DNA of 32,830 bases from contig BFEA01000064.1 of NCBI GenBank assembly GCA_003427395.1, forward strand, positions 180,081 to 212,910, written 5' to 3'. The position numbers and the translations under genes are program-made. This stretch comes from Chara braunii (Eukaryota; Streptophyta; Charophyceae; Charales; Characeae). This document shows positions 1-10,252 of this stretch, piece after piece. How positions within the stretch are numbered: position 1 is the stretch's first letter; each line of letters starts with the position of its first letter. The notes beneath the pieces are model-generated. The model searched no databases. It was given only the letters and a program-made list of their open reading frames with translations, and was not told the DNA's origin.

Positions 1-24
1 CAGACACACACACACACGCACACA

Positions 25-88
<64 letters not shown>
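1..88. repeat. (AC)n followed by poly(A)
   Basis: An AC dinucleotide run of about 37 bases passes straight into about 50 A. This may be the tail of a retroposed element or simple-sequence DNA at a contig edge. Confidence 0.9.
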
Positions 89-89
<1 letters not shown>

Positions 90-1011
90 ATTAAGCGCAA
101 TGAACGGTCGTAGCACAGACACGGGAAAAAGTTGAGGATGGAAAAGGGGTTGAAGGAGGGTACAGGAAATCAGATGCACTGGGGGGGTTTCACCCGTACA
201 CGAGCTACCATATCCGTGAACACTTTTTCGCACTGAGGCAGAATCCATCAGATGCCCCATGCTATCCACATTCCTGAATGATTGCTCATTTCAAGCATCT
301 GGGCGTGACAAGTTTCTCTCTTCTGCGACTGTCGCGGGTGCTCTTTGTCCCACGATAGCAACTTTTACTTTTCATAATTCATTTCACCTTTCCTTCTCCC
401 ATTCACCCATTGGGTCTCTCGCTCCACCACTGTCCGCTGTCCGAAATTGGGTAGTAGGGCATCGCTCCACTACTATCCAATTTCGGTAGTTAGGTTGGTA
501 TTGTTTCCGGGTAACTTTATTCTGGTACAAGGAAGGTTAGGTGTTGATCTAGGTTTGGGAGGCCATAATAGGTGATACTACATAGTTGTAATCCTGATCA
601 GTAGTGGAGTCAGTATCATTTTCATCATTCAAGACTGTGGTTTTTGGTTCGGTGTTTCCGGGCAGACTGTGAGGACCCCGGCCTCAATATTATCATTTGG
701 AATATCAGCCTTGGGCACTGGGCCCGTTTTTTATTAAAAAGAAAGAAAGAAAGAAAAAAACATGTGAACTGCTGTCAGACTGCAGTCTCCAAAAGCACCG
801 TCCGAGGTTGGATAGTTCCAAAAGCCTGCACCTTGAGCTATTTGGAATGCGCTCGGCTGAACCAACAATGAATGGAGTGCTGAAATTGGAGTGTAGCTAG
901 AGTCGGGTCAGACAAATCTGGATACAATTGTCTTTCGTGATTGCAGTGCTTGAATAGTCATGCCGAGGACAGTAGTGGAGCGGTGGTGCTCGTTTTTTAC
1001 AATTTTTCGAG
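89..1011. other. No gene recognised (intergenic)
   Basis: Mixed-composition sequence with only short chance reading frames. A small inverted motif built around the words ccgaaattgggtag and ctatccaatttcggtag lies at about 441-489. I see no splice-bounded coding stretch on either strand. Confidence 0.5.
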
Positions 1012-2320
1012 AGTCTGACAGCTATCCTACGACTGTCCAAAATTGTGGATGGCAGACAGTGTTGGAGGGAGTGCCATTTTCAATCTGTGTGGTTGTCACT
1101 ACTCACCGAACCCTTTCCCGAAAAATCAGAACTCCATTTTGCTGGCCTCTCGTTTGCTTACCACATCTGGGTCCCCAAGCAGCGCAGGTGTGTACCACTT
1201 CGATCCGCTTTTTACCGTTCGACCCAAGTAAACTAGGGCTTTGTAGGTTTTTCGGGTCGAGAGGGTCCTCGTTGAAACTGGTTATGAATGGATATGCATG
1301 ACACACAGTGTCACAGTCCCAGGGCTACGACGAGTGAAGCTTCCAAGCGCATTAGAGCTCAAGTGGGCTCAAATCATACTAAGACATGAGCAAGTCTGTA
1401 AGGTTAAGGGTTCGAAACTTAGAGCATGATTCTTATACAATCTGTAGTCCCCCAAAACTTCAGGATTCCGACGGTGGTCCCACAGAATGGGCCTGGAAGA
1501 TGCAAACGGCGGCTCAGAACGCTCTATTTCTTTCATTAATCTACTGAAGTACACAACGAAATGGGGGTATCCGGTTAAACGCAGATCAGCAACTGTGGAA
1601 ATCTACATTGGCAAACTCCCGCCTAGGGGGAATTTAATATTGGATCTTTGGACTTCAAGTTTTCGAAATCGTGGTTTTACATACCACAATCTTCTAATAT
1701 TGTAGCTATATGCTATATATGGTAAACCAGCCAGGCGCCTGGACCTGACAATATATATATATCGTCACAAATAGAACTGCCTGGTAAACCGTAGGCAGAG
1801 AGAGAGAAGAGGACAACAAACGAGGGGCTGTGACAAACTGTTTCGTCTGAGTTTCATATATATATATATATATCGTCACAAATAGAACTGCCCGGTAAAC
1901 CGTAGGCAGAGAGGGAGAAGAGGACAACAAACGAGGGGCTGTGACATATATATTCACAAACAGAACTGCCCGGTAAACCGTAGGCAGTATATACTGTGAC
2001 ACTGTGTGTGTCATGCATATCCATTCGCAACCAGTTTCAATGAGGACCCTCTCGACCCGAAAAACCTACAAAGCCATAGTTTACTTGGGTCGAACGGTAA
2101 AAAGCGGATAGCAGTGGTACACACCTACACTGCTTGGGGACCCAGATGTGGTAAGCAAACGAGAGGCCAGCAAAATGGAGTTCTGATTTTTCGGGAAAGG
2201 GTTCGGTGAGTAGTGACAACCACACAGATTGAAAAGAGTAGAGGACAAATGATGATGGGACTCCCTCCAACACTGTCTGCCATCCACAATTTTGGACAGT
2301 CGTAGGATAGCTGTCAGACT
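1012..2320. repeat. Long inverted repeat (two ~300-bp arms, ~680-bp spacer)
   Basis: The left arm (about 1012-1313) reads agtctgacagctatcctac onward and ends near catgacacacagtgtcacag. The right arm (about 1994-2320) is its reverse complement with scattered substitutions and about 25 extra bases near 2236-2262. The spacer holds copies of the small element family described at 1750-3303. The arms encode nothing recognisable. It could be a fold-back type element or two opposed copies of a dispersed repeat. A 95-bp piece of the left arm recurs at 9914-10008 after an adapter junction. Confidence 0.8.
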
Positions 2321-3303
2321 ATATATATCGTCAAATAGCAGCTCTGGATGTCCTCCAAAACCAGAAGCTATAATAGATGGAGTAATTTAGTTACGTAAAG
2401 TTGCGTAAACAAATAGCTCAAGAAAATACTTAGCAAAAAGTGCCAAAAACATTTTTCTTTTGAACATAAACACGGCTATTTTAGTACTAATCATAAATTG
2501 AAATATCCTACTGTTTCTTATAACAATAATTCCCTCAATTTATTATCTCAACAATTATCAAACAATGATCTCTATTGAACATCCTAGATATTAATTTGGA
2601 GAATAGTACAACAAAGTTGAAAAAAATGCATTGCCCTAAGCCTCAACCCAGAACATTGGGCCCAGCTACTTCTTTCATGAATCTATTGAAGTACATGACA
2701 AAGTGGGGATATCCAAGAAATTCTGAAAATTCGTGAGTGATTACTACCACTAAGTACAACTTCATATATATATATAATTATTATATATATATTATATATA
2801 TATCGTCACAAATATATTATATGTATATATATATATCGTCACAAATAGAACTGCCCGGTAAACCGTAGGCAGAGAGAGAGAAGAGGACAACAAACGAGGG
2901 GCTGTGACAAACTGTTTCGTCGGAGTTTCTATATTGTCACATATCGTATATATGTATATATATATATCGTCACAAATAGAACTGCCCGGTAAACCGTAGG
3001 CAGAGAGAGAGAAGAGGACAACAAACGAGGGGCTGTGACAAACTGTTTCGTCGGAGTTTCTATATTGTCACATAACTACAAACTAAAAGAGCGCACTTTG
3101 CGAAACAAAGAATAAAAACAAAAAACGGGCACATTGCAAAAAGAAAAAGAAAAAGAAAAAGAAAAAGCAATATATATATCGTCACAAACAGAACTGCCCG
3201 GTAAACCGTAGGCAGAGAGAGAGAAGAGGACAACAAACGAGGGGCTGTGACAAACTGTTTCGTCGGAGTTTCACCGACTCATCAGGAGGCTGAATATATA
3301 TAT
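1750..3303. repeat. Six copies of a small structured repeat element
   Basis: Copies or partial copies lie at about 1750-1860, 1871-1946, 1947-1987, 2830-2938, 2960-3073 and 3168-3303. Each begins in an (AT)n run, then has cgtcacaaatagaactgccc, a hairpin (CTGCC-CGGT-AA-ACCG-TA-GGCAG), a GA-rich stretch, and ggggctgtgacaaactg. GTCACA and TGTGAC bracket the body as an inverted pair. Only the last copy continues through ttcaccgactcatcagg, which on the minus strand forms a hammerhead-like core. The layout resembles tandem repeats of hammerhead-bearing retroelements (Penelope-like terminal repeats or retrozymes). That identity is an inference. Confidence 0.7.
3249..3285 (-). ncRNA. Hammerhead-ribozyme-like core
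   Basis: Read on the minus strand, the order is CUGAUGA, a 5-bp helix II (GUCGG with CCGAC, loop UGAAACU), then GAAAC, then a possible 3-bp helix III (ACA with UGU) and GUC. These are the invariant pieces of a type I hammerhead in the right order and spacing. The bases flanking the core (CCUC before CUGAUGA, ACAG after GUC) do not pair, so helix I is missing or degraded and this copy may be inactive. The other copies in the array stop inside helix II. Confidence 0.5.
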
Positions 3304-3477
3304 CCGTCGTGGACAGTATGCACGTTTTCAACATCCCATGCCTGAATGACCATGTCGACAAAGGAAGCACAGCAGAAAACGTTGACACAAGAGCACATCC
3401 TGAAATAGCAAAAAAAAATAAAAAAATAATAATAAATCACAAGAACTTGCACGATATTAGTGTGTTAGGTTGTCAAC

Positions 3478-3862
3478 CCAATTGGATCAGGCAAAATCGG
3501 ATAAGCGAGAAACAAAAGCTTCCCATGATAAGCAGAAATGGCACACATATGACAAGTTGCTGGCTGTACATGTCAACAAAAACAGAGCCTGCCATGGACC
3601 CTACGAAGTAGTATAAACTGCTACAACAGTCAAAAACACTGACTACCTGCAACGGTCAAGAACTGTCCTCTCTCTGGGCTTGCAAATGGCCACTCACTGC
3701 GACATGTACGATATTTGCAAGTTCACCCAATTGGATCAGGCAAAATTAGACGAGCAAAATGAAACGATAAGCAGAAATGACACACATATGACGAGTCGCT
3801 GGCTGTACATGTCAACAAAAACAGAGCCTATCATGGACCTGATGAGCTGCTACAACGGTAAA
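3478..3862. repeat. Direct repeat pair, ~135-150 bp, diverged
   Basis: The segment beginning cccaattggatcaggcaaaa at about 3478 recurs at about 3727 with the shared words gataagcagaaatg, cacacatatgac and gctggctgtacatgtcaac. Spacing is about 248 bp and divergence about 15 percent. No coding signal. Confidence 0.75.
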
Positions 3863-3868
3863 AAACAC

Positions 3869-4013
3869 CGACTACCTTCAACGGTAAAAAACACGAGATA
3901 TCCACCAGTGTACACCGACTACCTTCAGCAGTCAAAAACACGATATCCAGCAAAGTACACCGACTACCTTCAACAGTCAAAAACGAAAATAGCCGTTGAA
4001 GGAAGTCGGCCCT
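3869..4013. repeat. Short tandem repeat, ~45-bp unit, with a terminal inverted copy
   Basis: Three copies of a unit starting cgactaccttcaac(g/a)gt are separated by acacgatatccagcaaagtac-like sequence. The array ends at ccgttgaaggaagtcgg, an inverted copy of the unit start. It runs directly into the palindrome at 4017. Confidence 0.65.
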
Positions 4014-4016
4014 CAT

Positions 4017-4244
4017 GGGGAAGCGGCTGCTTGACTTTGATGATCGCTTGTTGTTTGTAGCAGGCTTGTTGTTGTTGGTCGCGGTGCACCGTCCATTCAT
4101 GGTTACTGGGCGTTCTTGGTATGCAGTGTATGCACTGCATACCAAGAACGCCCAGTAACCATGAATGGACGGTGCACCGCGACCAACAACAACAAGCCTG
4201 CTACCAACAACAAGCTATCATCAAAGTCAAGCAGCCGCTTCCCC
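4017..4244. repeat. Near-perfect spacerless 228-bp palindrome
   Basis: The two 114-bp arms meet at 4130/4131 (…cagtgta|tgcactg…). The left arm starts ggggaagcggctgcttgac and the right arm ends gtcaagcagccgcttcccc. I see only a few mismatches. It lies about 200 bp beyond the kinesin stop codon, so it could fall in the 3' UTR or downstream DNA. It may be a real cruciform-forming palindrome or a fold-back library artefact. Confidence 0.9.
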
Positions 4245-4352
4245 GCTCCTCGCTTGTGGAACCCACTGGCATACAAAAAGAGACAACAGTGCCTCTAGAA
4301 GAAAGAGAAAACCACCGAGCCTACCTCTATAAGACAGAGAAAACTGCCAAGC

Positions 4353-4355
<3 letters not shown>

Positions 4356-4425
<70 letters not shown>
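4356..4425. repeat. (CT)n microsatellite
   Basis: About 35 uninterrupted CT units lie just past the kinesin stop codon. On the transcribed minus strand this is (GA)n, probably in the 3' UTR. Confidence 0.95.
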
Positions 4426-4428
<3 letters not shown>

Positions 4429-4437
4429 CTGACCTCT

Positions 4438-4612
4438 TCAATGAGGGGCTGCTTTGGTCTTCAATGAGGCCAGGATTGCAGAAAGCCCTTCTTGAGGATC
4501 TGATCCAGACGCAGGTCCCCTGTTCCCTGTGGGTTTTGCTGGTGTCTCATCACCCTCCGCTGTCTCATCTTGGCAGTCGATCATCACAGCTGGCTGTAGC
4601 CTGCGACAGCTC
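4438..4612 (-). CDS. Kinesin-like gene, terminal exon
   Basis: A strong acceptor (TGTTTGTTTGCAG) is followed by G, which completes TGG with the TG left by the upstream exon, then 57 residues and TGA. The sequence starts SCRRLQPAVMIDC, runs through an acidic/Pro-rich stretch (DETAEGDETPAKP) and ends LSAILASLKTKAAPH. The last helix with alternating hydrophobics and lysines could be a short docking segment. No domain recognised. Confidence 0.62.
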
Positions 4613-5296
4613 CTGCAAACAAACATTTGAACAAGCACACTCATATTACGACATATTTAAAAAAAAAAAAAAAAAAAAAAACGACATACACATGCAACAC
4701 GGGGAGAGATCAATCCACCACATCTTACACTTGGATTCAGAAGGCCATCAGTCTTTACCTTCAAGCTGACAGGACAAAGGTTTTCTGCTGTACATCCTCT
4801 GGAAAAACTCCGAAAAAGAGAAAACAACGTTCCATTCTTACGAAAGTACACCATGTCGCGCTCTGAGCTCAATTGAACTTAACATCATTACAGAAAGGAT
4901 GCATCGGCCAACGATAGGACGCAGTGCGAAAAGATGCTCTTTCTCTGCCTTGTTCCCCCTGTTATCTTCTTTACATGTTCAAAGCTTCCAGCTATAAAGG
5001 CTGTTGACCAGGAAAGGCTTCTCACTCCAGAATCATGTCCTCAATCAATCAAAGCAGCACCTTCCTCCTATGTGTGCAGATCATTTCAGCACGTAAAGAC
5101 CTCCCCTCTCCAAAAGACCCTGGCCTTCTTATTGTTTCGTTTTCCATTCAGCGTATCAACACTTTTAAACATATAATAAGACCATGCCAACAGGGCTGTG
5201 CCAGTAACCGGCCGGTTGAACCCCAGGTGGTCCAACCGGAATTCCGGTTGGGCACAAAAGTGGGTCATTTTCTTTTATTTTATTTTTTTGAAAACN

Positions 5297-5388
<92 letters not shown>

Positions 5389-8300
5389 AGAAGAAGAAGA
5401 AAGTGATAGGAACTTGCCAGTCGTGCGTGGAGGCGTAGTGGAGTGCAGGCTGCTGCTCGCAATGGCGAGCAAGCAGGTCCACAGGCTGGAGTGCTATGTG
5501 GTGGGGCAAGGCCGCAGGGCGAATCTGGCCTGGGCCGGCAGTTTCCAGCCCTCAACGTTTCAAAGCGAGGGCGATCTCGACCGCCGCTCTCTCGAGATCG
5601 CGGTCCAGATTGCCCGCCCTTTTGAAACGTTGTTGGCGGGCTTACTGGACCCGGTTCTCTCTTTTCTTTTTTTTTTCCTTCAGCCTCCTGCAGACTAACT
5701 TCACCCCCTCGCAGCATTAGACTGACGGTAAACCCCCCCAGCAAAAATGCGCTGGGGTCAACCAGGGATGAGCCGGGCTGGTTGACAGGCCGGTTCAACC
5801 GACCGGTTCCGGTTGGACGGGGGGTTGGGGGCTGGTCCGACTGGAAGTTCAGCCCTGCATGCCACTCAGTAACAGTGCCACCGCATATGAAAACATCTCA
5901 CCATTTTTCGTTCTGCTGCATCCAAGATATCTTGCTTCGTTTCCGCTCATTTGAGTAATACTTGTCAGCTTCCTTAGCATCTACATAGTTTCTGTAACAA
6001 GTACTTGTCAGCTTCCTTAACATCTACGTAAGTTTCTGTAACAAGTACTTGTCAGCTTCCTTAGCATCTACAAAGTTTCTGTAACAAGTACTTGTCAGCT
6101 TCCTTAGCATCTACATAGTTTCTGTAACAACTAAAAGCCACTTTCCAGTGGGGAGCAGACATGCCATCCATCAGTCCTCAATTACCTGTGATGAGGAGGC
6201 ATGTTTTCTTTCTCCTTTGTTTTGCTGAGGGCCCGCTTGACTTGGTCTGCACCTGACCTTCGCTCCCAGTGCTGAATCTTATGCTTCACAACCCCAGCAA
6301 CATCCGCTTCCTGACAGATCAAGCAATTGGCCGCATCCAGCATATCTTCATGTTCCCTGCATGCGCCTGTAGCGGCAAGCCGACTTCCTCTCTGTTGTCC
6401 GCATTCAGATAGAAATAAAGGAAGAAAAAAGAATTAGGAATCCAGCAGTCCTCTGCTGAGGATGGCGGAAACAGAGATCCGATGCAAATGGAGGAGCGTG
6501 TCGGCAGCAACGAGAGGCAAACCGCAAAGACTCGCACCCAGGAGACGAATCTTCATGAGAGACTGGCTGCTACAGGGAAAGATTGCGACAATCACAGAAA
6601 ACAACTGGCTTTGGAAAAAGTGAACCACTCCAACTACGACAAGGAATGCAGTCCCGAGAAGGGCAAATTGAGGTTTTAGCCTCAGACCGACAGACATCTC
6701 TCCCAGTTTCTCGTGCGTCAAGCCTATTCAAGAGAACCAACAGGGTTCTGAGAGGAAGACTAGGATAGGGCAAGCTGACACTACCTGACAGTCAATCCTC
6801 CCATACAGGAGTAATCAATGCCGGTCAGGGTTCCTTCGGCCAGACGGAAGGAAGCGTGAGCGTGTACCACAATGCATTCAGTTGGACTTGCAGGGGGAGT
6901 ACGAACCGGACTGACGCTCCCCAGACTGGAAATGGAGAAGGAACCAAGCAGTCTGCACATACGACAGAAAGATTGGCACAACCCGGCAGCGAGCTGGAGA
7001 CGGCAGAGATCTCAGCCAGCAGATGGACAAGATCCATCACAGGCCACGTACTCTTGAATGGCAAACTCCCAGACTGCATCTTCCTTAGCCTCCTAACCGT
7101 TCTTGTTCTCTACGACCGATCTGGCAGGTTCATACAGTGGACCTCAGAGGGAAGGTGGACAGAAGGGAAGCTGACAGTCAATCCTCCACGATGCTGGAGT
7201 AGTCAAAGCTGGTCAGGGTTCCTTCGGCCAGACAGAAGGAAGCATGAGAGTGTTCATGATGTAATGTTTTTCCTGACTTGCTGGTGGAATAGGAAAAGGA
7301 CTGACGCTCCCCAGAATGGAAATTTAGCCAGGGCCATATAGACCTGTTTCGTTAAAAAAAAAAAAAAAAAAAAAAAGAAGCAAGCAGTCTACAAACATGC
7401 AAACATAAGAGGAATGATCTGTGCATAAAAGATTCAAGCCAGTGTACATCCCATGAAAGAAATACACTCATTACTGTCATGAGTCATACCATCAGGAGGA
7501 AATCTTGCAATGACTTAAAACTTCAAGTTAAAAATCAATGCCTCAGCAAAAGACAAAAAACACACAAATATCCAAACGGTACAGAAATACGCAACATTTG
7601 CCCAAATAAACGAAAAAGGAGATATTGATGCTCTAGTTCTGAGATCAAATGAACAATATGCACAATTCACGGAACTTGTACCTTTCCAGTAATCGGAGTG
7701 CTGCCACTTTTCCTTCTGAGAGCTGCCTTTGTTGGTGATTGAATCTTAATGGTGCTCCTCGGGAGCACTTTCTTCCTCCCTGCAGACCCCGGCGTGTCTA
7801 GCGAACCCTTCTCACGATGCGGGCTTTCTCCTTGAGTGCTAGTGCCTCCAATAAGGAAGCTAGCGACTGCCCTCCCTCGTCTGATCTCCTTTCTAGCACA
7901 CGCTGTTCACATTCAAGAAGTCCATGACAAAATCCATCCATTAGGCAATGACGGTGGGGAGTGGGGGTGAATGGGGGGAAGGGGAGGGGACACATAGGGT
8001 ATAACCATAGCCAACGACAGTGAATGATGGAAACGAAAAGACCTTAACAATGAAAGACTGCCAAAATTGATGTTTTTTCAAACTTTTTTCTCAATTTTCA
8101 TGCAAGTTCGATCACAGGCTACATGAAAACCATGGACAGAAGCGTCGGACCTGTAAGTCCGGAGACTGTGTTCTTTTCTTCTTCGTCTACCGCTTTCTTG
8201 GGATTTAGCGATAAATATGACAGGTTCAGAGAGCTGGACCTGAGAGGAAAGGTAGAGGTAAGACAAGCTGACAGTCGATCCTCCATATTGCTGGCGCAAT

Positions 8301-9184
8301 CAATGCTGTTCACAGGTCCTTTAGCTTGGCTAGACGGAACGAAGCATAAGTTTGTTTATGTTGGCGCAATCAATGCTGTTCAGGGGTCCTTTGGCTTGGC
8401 TAGACGGAACGAAGCATAAGTTTGTTTATGTTGTAAGCGTTGACTTGCCGGTGGAATAGGAACCAGACTGACGCTCCCCAGAATGGATACGGAGCCAGGG
8501 CCATAAGGACCTGTTTAAAGGGGGGGGAGGGGGGGGGGGGGGGGGGAGAAAAAAAGCTCGATGATGCAGTAGGACTCCAAAAATGGATGTTTTTCCCAGT
8601 TCAGCCGACTTACGGAAAAGAATACGCTATTCAAGTAACCGTCCGTTAGGATGTCTGACCTTAGACCGACAGAAAACAAAGCAAATACCATTATAGAAAG
8701 AAGACAAACAAACAGCAACTGCCAGTGACACAAATCTGTGCCACAGATAAGATCATCACCGAGACCCGACCTAACCAGAGTCATTTTCCGAACCCGCCTC
8801 TCTCCGTTCCAGCACTCCCAGACAGTTTTACCAACGAACTGAACAGGAAAGCCAGGGCTTACCTCCAGCAGAATGACCCAAAGAAGGAGAGTGACGTTCC
8901 TAAAACTAGCTCGGCACTACCTAAGTAGGAAAGAGAATGGAGGGGGTCTCGGCATTATAGATCCAAAAGAGGACACGAGAGCGATTCTCCGCTATCCTGC
9001 TAAAACAAAGTGTAGCATGGAACCATCTAGCCAGGGATAAGAAACACCGATTAGAACCCCTCAGATGGCTTCAGTGCTGTCTTCAGCACCATACCCCAAA
9101 TATATGACAACACAGATAGACAAAGGATAAAACATCTTGACCCAGAGGAATTTGTCCTTGTACAGGCACATTAAGAAAGTTCAG

Positions 9185-9225
<41 letters not shown>

Positions 9226-9842
9226 CAAGGTTCAGAAGAGTTTTCTACCCGGACAACCGGTAAGTTATAGCCAGGCTTATGACACCGATGCATAGCAATA
9301 TAAACTCTTCCAGATGAAAGATTGAATACGCACATCCGACAGAAGGCAGGCAAGGGAACGGGCACTGGGTCACGAGGATATACACAACAGGGAAGTCCCA
9401 TGGAGGTGATATAGACCAATAAGACCGGTAAAGATCTGAACCTTTACAGTGGCTGATTGACCGTATCGCTCGCCCAGTAAATTAGAGGATTCCAACAAGG
9501 AGGAAGGACTGAGATTCAAATAAACCTCTCCAGATTGAAAGGATTCCATGCATCTCAGCGTCCAAGTCCTGATCCCAGTCCCGAATTCCGGTGCCCAACA
9601 GGTAGGACTGTACCATAGGCCAGAAGGGGACATAGGCCCAGTTCGTACAATAAGCCCGTAGGCCTTGTAGATCTGTACGGTCTACTGGTAGGTTCGATAG
9701 AATAGGATTGTCATTCCATCAGTCTGTTGCAGCCTAATTCCAGGAAAGTCGGTGAAAAATCTGGAGCGGGTACCGGTCGTGAACAAAGGATTGAATGAGG
9801 TAGAAGTAGAGCATAGTCAATGGCACCATAGCTAGTTGGAGG

Positions 9843-9878
<36 letters not shown>

Positions 9879-10009
9879 TCTCTTATACACATCTAGATGT
9901 GTATAAGAGACAGTCCTACGACTGTCCAAAATTGTGGATGGCAGACAGTGTTGGAGGGAGTGCCATTTTCAATCTGTGTGGTTGTCACTACTCACCGAAC
10001 CCTTTCCCN

Positions 10010-10089
<80 letters not shown>

Positions 10090-10171
10090 TGTGTTTAGCG
10101 AAGGGATGTTAGTAGTTTCTTTCGACTGCCTGACAAACGGATAGTGAGGCGGGAAGGAGAGAGAGATATAG

Positions 10172-10252
<81 letters not shown>

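Larger units (their letters stand above)
6747..8520 (+). repeat. Three diverged copies of a dispersed repeat
   Basis: Segments at about 6765-6960, 7150-7350 and 8260-8518 share, in the same order, gctgacagtc(a/g)atcctcc, tccttcggccagac(g/a)gaagg or its variant, ctggtggaatagga and gactgacgctccccagaatgg, and end near gacctgttt. They probably derive from one transposable element, but no protein domain is evident. Confidence 0.6.

Noticed and set aside
1103-2287. Pairs of similar small frames on opposite strands near 1.1-1.3 and 2.0-2.3 kb
   Set aside because: They arise only because the two inverted-repeat arms are copies. No conserved domain or start context supports coding.
4121-5798. Frames rich in SLSLSL or RERERE through the CT and GA runs
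   Set aside because: These are translations of dinucleotide repeats.
5970-6130. CRISPR-like array
   Set aside because: Units are contiguous direct repeats with no unique spacers, and the genome is eukaryotic. The same applies to the repeats at 18806 and 23210.
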